From assembly GCF_031432425.1 (NCBI RefSeq), contig NZ_JAVKPH010000014.1:39717-103716 (forward strand): a DNA stretch of 64,000 bases, in the 5' to 3' direction. The translations under genes were made by a program, and so were the position numbers. Shown in pieces: positions 17,086 to 26,154 of this stretch. Each line of letters opens with the position of its first letter. Position 1 is the first letter of the stretch. Source of the DNA: Ruixingdingia sedimenti (lineage in GTDB: Bacteria; Pseudomonadota; Alphaproteobacteria; Rhodobacterales; Rhodobacteraceae). Under the pieces are notes generated by a model that was not told the DNA's origin, ran no database searches, and saw only the letters and a list, made by a program, of their open reading frames with translations.

Positions 17086-17552
17086 GCCTCTACCCGGAAG
17101 CCGATGAAGAATTCCCGTTCCTTGGGGAAAAGATGGACGGTCAGGCCCGTCTCTTCCTCGATCCGCGCGGCGGTTCTTGCGATGTCGGCGGGCCGTTCGC
17201 AGGCCAGCACGAACCACATGTTCAGCCGGTGGTCGCGTTCATAATTGTGCGCGACCTGGGGATGGGCATTGACCAAAGTCACGGTGGCCTCCAGCCGGTC
17301 GGGCGGCACTTCCATCGCGCAGAGGCAGAAGGCCCCGCCAAGGGCGGCGGCGTCGATGAAGGGGCCGAAACGGGTGATGGCGCCGATTTCGCGCAGGCGG
17401 GCGATGCGGGCGATGATGTCGTCCTCGGTCATCGCCAGTTCGGCGGCAAGCGCGGCAAAGGGCGCGGGGGTGATGGCGATGCCGTCCTGAAGCCGGTTGA
17501 TGATCGTCCGGTCGGCGGCGTCCAGCGCATCGGGGGCAAGGATCTGTCGCAT
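17082..17552 (-). CDS. nirG: NirG, siroheme decarboxylase subunit
   Basis: A 156-residue member of the NirD/G/H/L family with the N-terminal helix-turn-helix (RTIINRLQDGIAITPAPFAA) and a C-terminal ligand domain containing HNYERDHRLNMWFVLACE. It lacks the WPW-like loop of NirH and NirL, as NirG and NirD do. It overlaps nirDL by one base and nirH by four, which implies coupled translation. Confidence 0.9.
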   Translation of the reverse strand: MRQILAPDALDAADRTIINRLQDGIAITPAPFAALAAELAMTEDDIIARIARLREIGAITRFGPFIDAAALGGAFCLCAMEVPPDRLEATVTLVNAHPQVAHNYERDHRLNMWFVLACERPADIARTAARIEEETGLTVHLFPKEREFFIGFRVEA

Positions 17553-18529
17553 CAGGCGGCCCTTTCGATCTGCGCACCCGACTGCTTGAAACAGCGGGTG
17601 GAAAAGAGAACCCGGTGGGGCACCCCACGCAGCACCGGCAGGCGGGTGGCCCCGGCCAGCACGGCCAGCGCCGCGTCCCGGTCGCGGGCGTGGATCATGG
17701 AATAAAGCCGCCAGGGCCAGACCCCCGGCACGGGGCGGCGTTCATAGGCGAGCGTGACGCCGGGCAGCGCGGCCAGCGCCCGGCCGGCGGGTTCGATCCG
17801 GTCGGCGGGCGGATCCCAGACCACCATCGCATTGGCGGTGAAGCCGAGCGCGCGGTGCCGCACGATCACCCCCAACCGGGTGATGACCCCCGCCGCCGCC
17901 AGCGCGCCGATACGGTCGCGCAGCGCCGGTTCTTCCCGCCCCAGCCGGGCGGCCAGCGCGGCAAACGGCGCGGGCGTCAGGTCGAGCCCCTGCGACAGCG
18001 CATGCAGCAGCGCCCGGTCGCCCGGATCGGGCGTCACCGCCACCGGGGCGCGGGGGGCGGGCATCGCCTGCGCCCCGCCGGTCAGGCGAAAGCCTAGGTC
18101 GATGTTGAACGCGCGCACCAGCCACAGATCCAGCACCGTCAGCCCGCTCGCCGTGCGGATGCGGTCCAGTGCTGCGGCCAGTTCTGCGGTATCGGCGGCG
18201 GTGGCGACGAACCACAGGTTCCAGTCGGTCTCGCGCAGGTAGGAATGGTTCACCCCCGGTTCCGCCCCCACGATCGCCGCGACCTCTGCCACCCGCGCCT
18301 CGGGCACCGCCATCGCTGCGAGGGTGGAGGCCCCGGCGGTATTGGGCTGCACCGTCGCCCCCACCCGCGCGACCTTGCCCGCCGCGTGCAGGCGGGCCAG
18401 CCGGTCGATCACCGCGCCCTCGGCCAGCCCGAGGGCCGCGCCCAGAACGGCGAAGGGGCGTTCGACCAGCGGGAAATCGCGCTGGAAATCGTCCAGCAGC
18501 CGCAGGTCGATGGGGTCGAGCGTCTCCAT
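17552..18529 (-). CDS. nirDL: NirDL, fused siroheme decarboxylase subunits
   Basis: A 325-residue fusion. The first half (about 1-150) is NirD-like, with HSYLRETDWNLWFVATA. The second half (about 170-325) is NirL-like, with YERRPVPGVWPWRLYSMIH and a C-terminal STRCFKQSG. Fused nirDL is known in Paracoccus and related bacteria, and the pair decarboxylates siroheme to didecarboxysiroheme. It lies between nirF and nirG. Confidence 0.93.
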   Translation of the reverse strand: METLDPIDLRLLDDFQRDFPLVERPFAVLGAALGLAEGAVIDRLARLHAAGKVARVGATVQPNTAGASTLAAMAVPEARVAEVAAIVGAEPGVNHSYLRETDWNLWFVATAADTAELAAALDRIRTASGLTVLDLWLVRAFNIDLGFRLTGGAQAMPAPRAPVAVTPDPGDRALLHALSQGLDLTPAPFAALAARLGREEPALRDRIGALAAAGVITRLGVIVRHRALGFTANAMVVWDPPADRIEPAGRALAALPGVTLAYERRPVPGVWPWRLYSMIHARDRDAALAVLAGATRLPVLRGVPHRVLFSTRCFKQSGAQIERAA

Positions 18530-18532
18530 GAC

Positions 18533-19681
18533 CTAAAGCCCCGTCCGGTGCGCGCGCGCGGTGAAGAAGATGCCGGATGGCGCGGCGGCCTCGATTTCCG
18601 CCACCTTTTCGCGGGTGCGGGTGTCGTAGATCAGCACCCGGTTGTCGTCGCGGCTGGATATCCAGACCTCTGCCCCGCGGGGGGCGAATTCCATGTGCAG
18701 CACCGCCTTGCCCGGGGTCAGGGTGGCGACGACCTGATGGCTGCGGCTGTCGACCACCTGCACGGTGTCGTTCAGCGGCGTGGCGAAGTTGACCCAGACA
18801 TAGGGGCTGGCGGGTTGGGCGATGATGAACACCGGCTGGCCGTGCACGGGGGTGGCGGCCACCTGTTCGCGGCTGGCGCTGTCCACCCACAGCACCTCGT
18901 GCCGCCCCACGGCGGGCAGGGCGAACTGGCCCTGGGTGAAGGCCCAGCCTTGCAGGTGGGGCATCTTGTAGACGGGCATGTCCTCGCCCGTCCTGCCGTA
19001 GTCGGTCAGGAACTTCTGCGGCGGTGCCCCGGGCGACCAGAGGTCATAGGCGGCCACGCCCTTTTCGCCGAACAGCCCCACCAGATAGGTATGCGCATCC
19101 TCGGCCAGCACCGCGTCGAAGGGGTTCGCGCCGGCGTTGCCGATCATCGTCACCACCGGGTCCGCCCCGGCGAAATCGCCCAGGAACACCTCGCCCGTGT
19201 CCCAGACCGCCCAGGCGAAACGGCGGCCGGGCAGGTCGACAAGGCCGATGGTCTTGCCCGCCGCCGGAATGTCGGCCAGCAGCGCCAGCGTGTCGGCGTC
19301 GAACACCTTGACCCCGCCGGGTTCGTAGTTCGACACCGCGACAAGGCGCCCGTCATCCGAAATCGCCCCGCCGATGGAATTGCCCGCCTGCACCGTGCGC
19401 GCGACGATGGCGCGGGTGGTCAGGTCCACCTTGGTCAGCCCGCCATCGCGGCCGAACACATAGGCGAAGCGTTCGTCCGGCGAATAGGTCAGCGTGGCAT
19501 GCGACAGATCCCCCAGCCCCTCGATCCGCGCCAGCGCCGCGCGGTCGGAACGGTCCACCAGCAGCAGGCTGCCGCTGGCGCGTTCGACGACAAGGCCCAG
19601 ATCGCCGGTCGCCACCACCTCTTGCGCCGGGGCGGCCAGCGGCAGGGTGGTCAGCAGCAGGGCGGCAAGCAACCGTTTCAT
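18533..19681 (-). CDS. nirF: NirF, heme d1 biosynthesis protein
   Basis: A 382-residue protein with an N-terminal signal peptide (MKRLLAALLLTTLPLAAPAQ) and a d1-type beta-propeller without a cytochrome c domain, as expected of NirF. It is needed for heme d1 assembly, though its exact step is debated. Start ATG 19681 overlaps the nirC stop (ATGA). A longer frame starting at 19717 lies inside nirC and has no signal sequence. Confidence 0.93.
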   Translation of the reverse strand: MKRLLAALLLTTLPLAAPAQEVVATGDLGLVVERASGSLLLVDRSDRAALARIEGLGDLSHATLTYSPDERFAYVFGRDGGLTKVDLTTRAIVARTVQAGNSIGGAISDDGRLVAVSNYEPGGVKVFDADTLALLADIPAAGKTIGLVDLPGRRFAWAVWDTGEVFLGDFAGADPVVTMIGNAGANPFDAVLAEDAHTYLVGLFGEKGVAAYDLWSPGAPPQKFLTDYGRTGEDMPVYKMPHLQGWAFTQGQFALPAVGRHEVLWVDSASREQVAATPVHGQPVFIIAQPASPYVWVNFATPLNDTVQVVDSRSHQVVATLTPGKAVLHMEFAPRGAEVWISSRDDNRVLIYDTRTREKVAEIEAAAPSGIFFTARAHRTGL

Positions 19682-19983
19682 CGGGTTTCCCTTTCCTTCA
19701 GCCACAGCGCGATCCAATGCGCCTCTTCCTCGGTCAGCATGGGGCGCCAGGGCGGCATGGCGGTGCCGGGGATGCCGTCGAGGATGATCAGCGCCAGTCC
19801 CTCGGGGTCGGCATGGTCCAGCGCCTCGGGCGTCAGCGGGCGGCCGAGGCCGCCCCGCATCGTCAGCCCGTGGCAGGACCCGCAGTCCTGCACCACCATA
19901 TGTTCCAGCGCGGCGGCCCGTTCCGGCGCGATTTCCGCCCCCGCAGGGGCCAGCATCGCCAGCAGGGCCAGCAGGCTACGCAT
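19678..19983 (-). CDS. nirC: NirC, small cytochrome c55X
   Basis: A 101-residue periplasmic cytochrome with signal peptide (1-16), heme motif CGSCH at 34-38 and a probable methionine ligand near GTAMPPW. NirC can donate electrons to NirS and takes part in heme d1 maturation. It sits between nirE and nirF, overlapping nirE by 8 bases. Confidence 0.92.
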   Translation of the reverse strand: MRSLLALLAMLAPAGAEIAPERAAALEHMVVQDCGSCHGLTMRGGLGRPLTPEALDHADPEGLALIILDGIPGTAMPPWRPMLTEEEAHWIALWLKERETR

Positions 19984-20761
19984 GGGCCGCCATCCCCCGG
20001 GGGGCCGCCGCCGCCGGATCGTATAGCCCCGCCACCCGGCCGATGATGAACAGCACCGGCGCCTCGGGTGCGGTCAGCACCATGTCGGCGCCGATGCGCG
20101 CCAGCGTCGAAGGCACCCGCATCTCGCGCGGGGTGGTGGCAGAGGCGACGGCCAGCACCGGCAGGTCGGCGGGCAGGCCATGCGCCATCAGTTCGGCGGC
20201 GATCCCGGCGATGGTCGCGGCGCCCATATAGACCACCAGCGTCGTCTGTTCGCAGGCGAGCGAGGCCCAGTCCAGATCCAGCGCCGCGTCCCTCGCCCGG
20301 TGGCCGGTGACATAGCGCACGCCGGTGGCCAGCCCCCGGTGGGTCAGCGGCACGCCCGCCGAACAGGCCGCCCCCTGCGCCGAGGTGATGCCGGGCACAT
20401 AGTTGCAGGCGAGCCCCGCGGCGCGCAGGGCCGCCGCCTCTTCGCTGCCGCGGCCGAAGATCAGCGGGTCGCCCCCCTTCAGCCGCGCCACCGCCAGCCC
20501 CTGCCGGGCCAGCGACACCAGCAGCAGGTTGATGTCCTCCTGCGGGATCTTGTGGAATTTCGGCAGTTTGCCCACGTCGATGCGGGGCGTCGCCTCGGGC
20601 ACAAGGGCCATGATCTCGGGGCTGACCAGCCGGTCGTGGACCACCACATCCGCCGCCCGGATCAGGCGCAGCGCGCGCAGGGTCAGAAGGTCGGGGTCGC
20701 CGGGGCCGGCCCCGATCAGGTGCACGATGCCGCCGGGGGTGATGTGGTCCAGGTCTTTCAT
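19976..20761 (-). CDS. nirE: NirE, uroporphyrinogen-III C-methyltransferase
   Basis: A 261-residue S-adenosylmethionine-dependent methyltransferase of the SUMT family: VHLIGAGPGDPDLLTLRA near 13, DVVVHDRLVS near 34, RLKGGDPLIFGRG near 92 and VPGITSAQGA near 116. It converts uroporphyrinogen III to precorrin-2, the first step of siroheme and heme d1. Start ATG 20761 was chosen because the family N-terminus begins right after it, with a GGAACGACA-type leader; a far longer open frame upstream is nirS antisense noise. Confidence 0.94.
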   Translation of the reverse strand: MKDLDHITPGGIVHLIGAGPGDPDLLTLRALRLIRAADVVVHDRLVSPEIMALVPEATPRIDVGKLPKFHKIPQEDINLLLVSLARQGLAVARLKGGDPLIFGRGSEEAAALRAAGLACNYVPGITSAQGAACSAGVPLTHRGLATGVRYVTGHRARDAALDLDWASLACEQTTLVVYMGAATIAGIAAELMAHGLPADLPVLAVASATTPREMRVPSTLARIGADMVLTAPEAPVLFIIGRVAGLYDPAAAAPRGMAAHA

Positions 20762-20815
20762 GGCTGTCGTTCCCGACTGGCTGGGGGAAGGGGCGGGCAG
20801 GCGAGCCCGCCCGGG

Positions 20816-20841
20816 GGCCCCGCGACAGGCGCCGCGGGGCC
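20816..20841 (-). terminator. Hairpin between nirS and nirE
   Basis: GGCCCCGCG and CGCGGGGCC form a 9-bp stem with an 8-base loop in the 89-base gap after nirS. Without a T-run it is more likely an attenuator or RNA stabiliser that keeps nirS transcript more abundant than the biosynthetic genes. Confidence 0.5.
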
Positions 20842-20850
20842 GGGGAAGGA

Positions 20851-22614
20851 TCAGTAGATGTCCTTTTGCGTGTTCATCACGTTGAACTTGCCCGTGGGCG
20901 TGATCAGCCGGGGGTCCTTGATGACGTGTTTCAGTTCCAGCGTCTTGTCGTCGACGATGACGATGGCGCTTTCCTTGTCCTTGGCGTTCCAGACGCTGAA
21001 CCAGACCTCGGTGCCCTGCTTGTTGAACTCGGGCTGCACCACGCGCGGCTGACCTTCGGCGATGCCGGCCCATTCGCCGATCGGCAGGGTGGCGAATTCC
21101 GGGTCCGCGTCGGGGTCGCCGCCCATGCCGGCGATGTCGAACACCGCCACGCTGGCAGAGATTTCGGCATCCGGGTTCAGCGTCGCATCGACATAGAGGT
21201 TCTGCGAGTTCGGGTGCGTCTTGATGAACAGCGACCCGCCGCCGAGGGCATAGAAGCTGTCCACGATCTTCCACGCATGATCCGGGTGGCCCTCGGGGTC
21301 GGTGCCGATCAGCGCCACCGATTCATCGCCAAGGTGCGAGGTCGCCCAGACCGGCCCGTAGACCGGGTGGGTGAAGTTCGCGCCCCGGCCCGGGTGCGGC
21401 GTCTGCCCGCCGGTGTCGATCAGCGCCGTCAGCTTGGACTCCTTGGTGTCCACCACCGCGATCTTGTTGCGCGCGTTCGCGGCCACAAGGAAATAGCGGT
21501 GCGTGCTGTCGAGGCCGCCGTCATGCAGGAAGCGTTCGGATTCGATTTCCGTCGTCTTGAGGTTCTTCAGGTCGGAATAGTCGACCATCAGGATCTTGCC
21601 GGTTTCCTTCACGTTGACGATGAATTCCGGCTTGTAGTGCGACGACAGGATCGAGGCGACGCGCGGTTCCGGGTGGTAGGTCTGTTCGTCGTAGACCATG
21701 CCCCGGGTGGACACGATCTTGAGCGGTTCGAGCGTGTCGCCGTCCATGATCACGTATTGCGGCGGCCAGTAGGCGCCGGCGATGGCGTATTTGTCCTCGA
21801 ACCCCTCGAATTTGGAGGTCTCGACCGACCGCGCCTCGATCCCGATCTTGATCGAGGCGACGGTTTCGGGGTTTTCCATCCACAGGTCGATCATGTTCAC
21901 AAGGCCGTCGCGGCCGATCACCAGCAGATAGCGGCCGGAGGCCGAAATGCGGCTGATATGCACCGCATAGCCGGTGTCGATCACCGCGCGGATTTCATAG
22001 GTGCCGCCGTCGATCAGGGCGATCTGGCCCGCGTCGCGCAGCGTGACCGACATCAGGTTGTCGATGTCGATATCGTTCATCTTCTGCGTCGGACGATCCT
22101 CGGGCGGGATCACGACGGTCCAGCTGGCCTGCATTTCCGGCATGCCCCATTCGGGCGGCTGCGGCGGGTCGAGCAGGACATAGCGGGCCATCAGGTCCAC
22201 GTCCTCTTCGGTCAGTTCGCCCGAGGTGCCCCAGTTCGGCATCCCGGCGGGCGAACCGTAGGTGATGAAGCTTTGCACATAGTCGAAGCCCGCCTCGCGC
22301 ATGAGGTCGGGGGTCAGCGCCTTGCCGGTCGCGCCCTTGCGCAGCACGCCGTGGCAACCGGCGCAACGCTGGAAATAGATCTCCGTGCCGCGCTGGAACT
22401 CTTCCTGCGTCATCACCGGGTCGCCGGGTTTGCGGCCCGGGATCTCGACCTGGATCTCTGCCAGCGTGGTCATCGACGGCTCGTAGGCCGCGGCGGGGCC
22501 GTCGGCGTGATCCTTGGGCTTGTCTTGTGCGTAAAGCGGCGCGGCCATCAGCCCTAAGGCGAGTGCGGCGCTGCCCCACAGAAGCGTCCTGGCTCTGTCG
22601 GCTCGGCGGGTCAT
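20851..22614 (-). CDS. nirS: NirS, cytochrome cd1 nitrite reductase
   Basis: A 587-residue periplasmic enzyme that reduces nitrite to nitric oxide. It has a signal peptide (about 1-30), a cytochrome c domain with CAGCH at 84-88, and the eight-bladed heme d1 propeller, including SSHYKPEFIVNVKETGKI and the proximal-site strand ending in NVMNTQKDIY. Length is that of Paracoccus NirS. It heads the minus-strand nir operon, with an NNR box 70 bases upstream, and is followed by nirECF-DL-GHJN, which make its heme d1. Confidence 0.97.
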   Translation of the reverse strand: MTRRADRARTLLWGSAALALGLMAAPLYAQDKPKDHADGPAAAYEPSMTTLAEIQVEIPGRKPGDPVMTQEEFQRGTEIYFQRCAGCHGVLRKGATGKALTPDLMREAGFDYVQSFITYGSPAGMPNWGTSGELTEEDVDLMARYVLLDPPQPPEWGMPEMQASWTVVIPPEDRPTQKMNDIDIDNLMSVTLRDAGQIALIDGGTYEIRAVIDTGYAVHISRISASGRYLLVIGRDGLVNMIDLWMENPETVASIKIGIEARSVETSKFEGFEDKYAIAGAYWPPQYVIMDGDTLEPLKIVSTRGMVYDEQTYHPEPRVASILSSHYKPEFIVNVKETGKILMVDYSDLKNLKTTEIESERFLHDGGLDSTHRYFLVAANARNKIAVVDTKESKLTALIDTGGQTPHPGRGANFTHPVYGPVWATSHLGDESVALIGTDPEGHPDHAWKIVDSFYALGGGSLFIKTHPNSQNLYVDATLNPDAEISASVAVFDIAGMGGDPDADPEFATLPIGEWAGIAEGQPRVVQPEFNKQGTEVWFSVWNAKDKESAIVIVDDKTLELKHVIKDPRLITPTGKFNVMNTQKDIY

Positions 22615-22677
22615 GGAGGTTCTCCGTTCAGCGGGTGAGGCTGGGTGCACGTTTCCGTGAGCGGGCGGGAAAGAGCT

Positions 22678-22691
22678 TTGACTTTCGTTAA
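22678..22691. promoter_or_regulatory. NNR box in divergent nirS/nirI promoter
   Basis: TTGACTTTCGTTAA is a dyad TTGAC-N4-GTTAA of the FNR/NNR type. Its centre lies 70 bases from the nirS start and 44 from the nirI start. The same sequence with one changed spacer base precedes norC. NNR, encoded at 31116-31823, is the likely activator, in response to nitric oxide. Confidence 0.8.
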
Positions 22692-22728
22692 GGTGGTCAT
22701 CCTGCCGCAGGCGCAGGGTGGCGCCACC

Positions 22729-24726
22729 ATGCGTCGCCTCTTGCTTTTCCTCGCCCTGCTGATCGCGTTCTGTGCCGCGGGCCTGCCCCTGCGGGCGGCC
22801 GATGCCCCCACGCCCGAACAGGCCGCGCGCCTGACCGGCACGGAGGGGCCGGCGCAGTTGCGCCGCATCCCCCAGGGCGTGCCGGGGTGGGCGGTGCTGG
22901 CGGACGGGCGCGTCGCCGGCCATATCGGGTCCACCTGGGAAATCGCGGGGTCGGTGGGCTATTCGGGGCATCCGCTGGATGTGCTGGTGGCGCTGTCGCC
23001 GCAGGGCGTCATCGCCGGGGCCGAACTGGTGCGGCACAGCGAACCCGTGCTGACACTGGGGATTTCGGATGCCGATATCGCCGCCTATGTCGCGGGCTTC
23101 GCCGGGATGGATCTGACCGGCCCGCCCGGCGAGGGGCCCCCGGGGCCGGATGTGATCAGCCGCGCGACCGTATCCACCGGCGTGATCCGCGACGGCATCC
23201 TGCGCACGGCCCGCACGCTGGCCATCGGGCGCGGGCTGGTGCCGGGCGGGGCCATCGACCGGCTGACCTTTGCCCCCGCCGACTGGGCGGGGCTGGTCGG
23301 TGCCGGTGCGCTGGCCGAACTGCGGGTGACGATGGCGGATGCGGCGGTGGCGCTGGCCGGGGCCAAGGTGCCGGTGGACCCCGGGCCGGGGGATTTCCTG
23401 CACCTCTGGGCCGGGGTGATCGACCCGCCCGCCATCGGCCAGAACCTTCTGGGCCAGCAGGAATTCACCCGTGCCCTTGGCGCGCTGGCCCCGGGCGAGG
23501 CGGCGCTGGTGGTGATTTCCGCCGGGTTGCAGTCGCATCGCGGGACCGACTGGCGAAAGACCGGCCGGTTCGCGCGGCTGGCGGTGGTGCAGGGCGACAC
23601 GCGCTGGCAGCCGGGGGCGGACAGCTATCGCATGATCCGCCGCCTCGCCCCCGCCGACGCGCCCGCGGTCAAGGAAATCAGCCTGTTCGCCCTGCCCCCC
23701 GCCATCGACCCCACGCAGCCCTTCACGCTGGAAATCCGCGCCGCCCGGCCCGCCGCGACGGGGGGCGAGGTGGCGATGGTGATGGCCCTGCCGGTCGCGC
23801 TGCCGGCCGCCTATGTGCTGCAACCCGAACACCCCGCGCCGTTGTGGCGCAGCGTGTGGCGGGAAAAGCGGCTGCATGCGGTGGCGACGGGCGCGATGCT
23901 GGCGGTGCTGACGCTGATCCTGTTCGCGCAGGAATGGATCACCCGCCGCCCCCGCCTGTGGCGGCGCGGGCGGATCGCGTTTCTTGGGGCCAGTTTCCTG
24001 ATCCTCGGCATGGGTCTGAACGGGCAGTTGTCGGTGGTGCAGGTGGCGGCCTTCGTCCATTCGCTGCTGACGGGCTTTCGCTGGGAGGTGTTCCTGATCG
24101 AGCCCGTGGTCTTTCTGCTGTGGTCCTTCGTCGCGCTCGGCCTGCTGTTCTGGGGGCGGGGGGTCTATTGCGGCTGGCTCTGCCCCTTCGGGGCGTTGCA
24201 GGAACTGCTGAACAACGCCGCCCAACGGATGGGCATCCGCCAGATCGCGGTGCCGCAGGCGGTGCATGAACGGCTGTGGGTGATCAAGTACACGCTGTTC
24301 GTCGCCATCATCGCGCTGTCCTTCCATTCGATGCGCGATGCGCTGCTGCTGGCAGAGGCGGAGCCGTTCAAGACCGCGATTTCCATGCGCTTCGTCCGCG
24401 CCTGGCCGTTTTTGCTGTTCGTGGCGGCGATCCTTGGCGCGGGGCTGTTCGTGGAACGGTTCTATTGCCGCTACCTCTGCCCCCTCGGTGCGGGACTGGC
24501 GATCCCGGCCAAGCTGAAGATCTTCGACTGGCTCAAGCGCCGCCCCCAATGCGGGCGCGAATGCCGGCTGTGCGAGACGAAATGCACCGTCGGCGCCATC
24601 GACGCCATCGGGCGGATCAACCCCAACGAATGCGTGCTGTGCATGCGCTGTCAGGTGATCATGAACGATGCCGCGCAATGCCCGATCCTGAAACGCCGCG
24701 CGCGTAGCGAGGGGGCCACGCCATGA
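22729..24726 (+). CDS. nirI: NirI, NosR-like membrane flavoprotein needed for nirS expression
   Basis: A 665-residue protein: signal peptide, a periplasmic FMN-binding domain with the flavinylation motif SRAT (T147), several membrane helices, the two motifs CGWLCP and CRYLCP, and a C-terminal ferredoxin-like cluster domain (CRLCETKC, CVLCMRC). NirI of Paracoccus is required for nirS transcription or nitrite reduction. The next gene encodes an ApbE-type FMN transferase that would attach its flavin. Start ATG 22729 gives the signal peptide; the stop overlaps nirX by four bases. Confidence 0.92.
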   Translation: MRRLLLFLALLIAFCAAGLPLRAADAPTPEQAARLTGTEGPAQLRRIPQGVPGWAVLADGRVAGHIGSTWEIAGSVGYSGHPLDVLVALSPQGVIAGAELVRHSEPVLTLGISDADIAAYVAGFAGMDLTGPPGEGPPGPDVISRATVSTGVIRDGILRTARTLAIGRGLVPGGAIDRLTFAPADWAGLVGAGALAELRVTMADAAVALAGAKVPVDPGPGDFLHLWAGVIDPPAIGQNLLGQQEFTRALGALAPGEAALVVISAGLQSHRGTDWRKTGRFARLAVVQGDTRWQPGADSYRMIRRLAPADAPAVKEISLFALPPAIDPTQPFTLEIRAARPAATGGEVAMVMALPVALPAAYVLQPEHPAPLWRSVWREKRLHAVATGAMLAVLTLILFAQEWITRRPRLWRRGRIAFLGASFLILGMGLNGQLSVVQVAAFVHSLLTGFRWEVFLIEPVVFLLWSFVALGLLFWGRGVYCGWLCPFGALQELLNNAAQRMGIRQIAVPQAVHERLWVIKYTLFVAIIALSFHSMRDALLLAEAEPFKTAISMRFVRAWPFLLFVAAILGAGLFVERFYCRYLCPLGAGLAIPAKLKIFDWLKRRPQCGRECRLCETKCTVGAIDAIGRINPNECVLCMRCQVIMNDAAQCPILKRRARSEGATP

Positions 24727-25589
24727 ACCGCCGCCGTTTCCTGACCATCACCGCCGCCGCCCTTGCCGCCCCCCGCGGGGCCATGGCGGCCCGGTGGCAG
24801 GGCCGCGCCTTCGGCACCGCCGTCGCCTTGCGGCTGGATGGCGCGGACCCGTCGCGCGCGGCGCTGACCTTTGCGCGCGTGGCGGCGGAACTGGCGCGGG
24901 TCGAGGGGCTGTTCAGCCTGCACCGCGAGTCGGCCCTGACGCGGCTGAACCGCGACGGGCGGCTGGCCGGGCCGCCGGATGCGCTGCGGGACATTCTGTC
25001 GCTGGCGGTGCGGGTGCATGCGGCCACCGGGGGCGCGTTCGACCCGACGGTGCAGCCGCTGTGGCTGGCCACCGCCATGGGCGGGGATACCGGGGCCGCC
25101 CGGGCCGCCGTGGGACTGGACAGGGTGCAGGCGGACGACGCGGAAATCCGGCTGGGCCGGGGCCAGCAACTGACATTCAACGGCATTGCGCAGGGCTGGG
25201 CGGCGGACCGGATCGCGGCGCTGCTGGCGGCCGAAGGCTATGGCAACGCGCTGATCGACTTGGGCGAAATCGCCACCACCGGCCCCCGGGCGGACGGGCG
25301 GCCGTGGCGGGCGGGGATCGCGGGGCCGGACGGAGAGGCGCTCGGAAAGGCCCTGCTGGCGGGGCGGGCGCTTGCCACCTCATCCCCCCGCGGCACGCTG
25401 ATCGGGGCGGGGGCGCCGCATATCCTTGGCCCGCAGGGGCAGGCGGTGCGGTGGCGCACGGCCAGCGTCAGCGCCGACCGCGCCGCGCTGGCCGATGCGC
25501 TGTCCACCGCCTTTTGCCTGATGGACCGGACCGCGATCGACGCGGCGCTGGCGGCCTTTCCCGGTGCGGCGCTGGCGGCGCTGGCCTGA
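24723..25589 (+). CDS. nirX: NirX, ApbE-type FAD:protein FMN transferase
   Basis: A 288-residue exported protein with an N-terminal NRRRFLTITAAALAAPRGAMA segment that looks like a twin-arginine signal. The ApbE fold is shown by FDPTVQPLW, FNGIAQGWAADRIAALL and ALIDLGEIATTGP. ApbE enzymes link FMN covalently to a threonine of NosR/NirI-type flavoproteins. It is translationally coupled to nirI, its likely substrate. Confidence 0.9.
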   Translation: MNRRRFLTITAAALAAPRGAMAARWQGRAFGTAVALRLDGADPSRAALTFARVAAELARVEGLFSLHRESALTRLNRDGRLAGPPDALRDILSLAVRVHAATGGAFDPTVQPLWLATAMGGDTGAARAAVGLDRVQADDAEIRLGRGQQLTFNGIAQGWAADRIAALLAAEGYGNALIDLGEIATTGPRADGRPWRAGIAGPDGEALGKALLAGRALATSSPRGTLIGAGAPHILGPQGQAVRWRTASVSADRAALADALSTAFCLMDRTAIDAALAAFPGAALAALA

Positions 25590-25606
25590 ATTTACCCGCC
25601 GGGTCG

Positions 25607-25620
25607 TTGACTTTTGTTAA
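25607..25620 (+). promoter_or_regulatory. NNR box before norC
   Basis: TTGACTTTTGTTAA differs from the nirS/nirI box only in one spacer base. Its centre lies 73 bases before the norC start, so a -41.5 position predicts a leader of about 32 bases. Confidence 0.8.
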
Positions 25621-25686
25621 GGCCCACCCGACCGTGACCGCCCAAAAGGAGAGGGACTGAAACAGCTTTGGGAAGGACCCCTCGCC

Positions 25687-26142
25687 ATGCGCGAAGTCAT
25701 GACCAAGAGCATGGCCCGGAATATCTTCTACGGCGGGTCACTGTTCTTCATCCTCATCTTCGTGGGTCTGACGGCCCATTCGCATTTCTACATCACCCGC
25801 ACCTCGACCGATGTGGCGACGCTGACCGAAAGCGTGGCGAAGGGCAAAGGGCTGTGGGAAAAGCACGCCTGCATCAACTGCCATACGCTGTTGGGCGAGG
25901 GTGCCTATTTCGCGCCCGAACTGGCCAACGTGATGACCCGCTGGGGGGTGGACCCGGGCGACCACGAGGGCGCCTTCGACTCGCTCAAGGCCTGGATGGA
26001 CGCCATGCCGACGGGCATCGAGGGCCGCCGCCAGATGCCGAACTTCGGGCTGACCGATGCGGAGTACCGCGAACTTGCCGATTTCCTGCTGTGGACGAAC
26101 ACGATCCGCGCGCAGGACTGGCCGCCGAACGACGCCGGCTGA
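25687..26142 (+). CDS. norC: NorC, cytochrome c subunit of nitric oxide reductase
   Basis: A 151-residue protein anchored by one N-terminal membrane helix (about 13-31) with a periplasmic cytochrome c domain, CINCH at 62-66. NorC feeds electrons to NorB. Start ATG 25687 follows GGAAGGACC. It begins the plus-strand norCBQDEF operon. Confidence 0.96.
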   Translation: MREVMTKSMARNIFYGGSLFFILIFVGLTAHSHFYITRTSTDVATLTESVAKGKGLWEKHACINCHTLLGEGAYFAPELANVMTRWGVDPGDHEGAFDSLKAWMDAMPTGIEGRRQMPNFGLTDAEYRELADFLLWTNTIRAQDWPPNDAG

Positions 26143-26154
26143 GGAGATAACCCC

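Noticed and set aside
22615..24678. Long minus-strand extension in frame with nirS
   Set aside because: The nirS signal peptide begins at ATG 22614; the extension is antisense to nirI and passes through the NNR box.
22729..24726. nosR of a nitrous oxide reductase cluster
   Set aside because: The domain layout is shared with NosR, but it is divergent from nirS and followed by nirX, and no nosZ or other nos gene is in the window.
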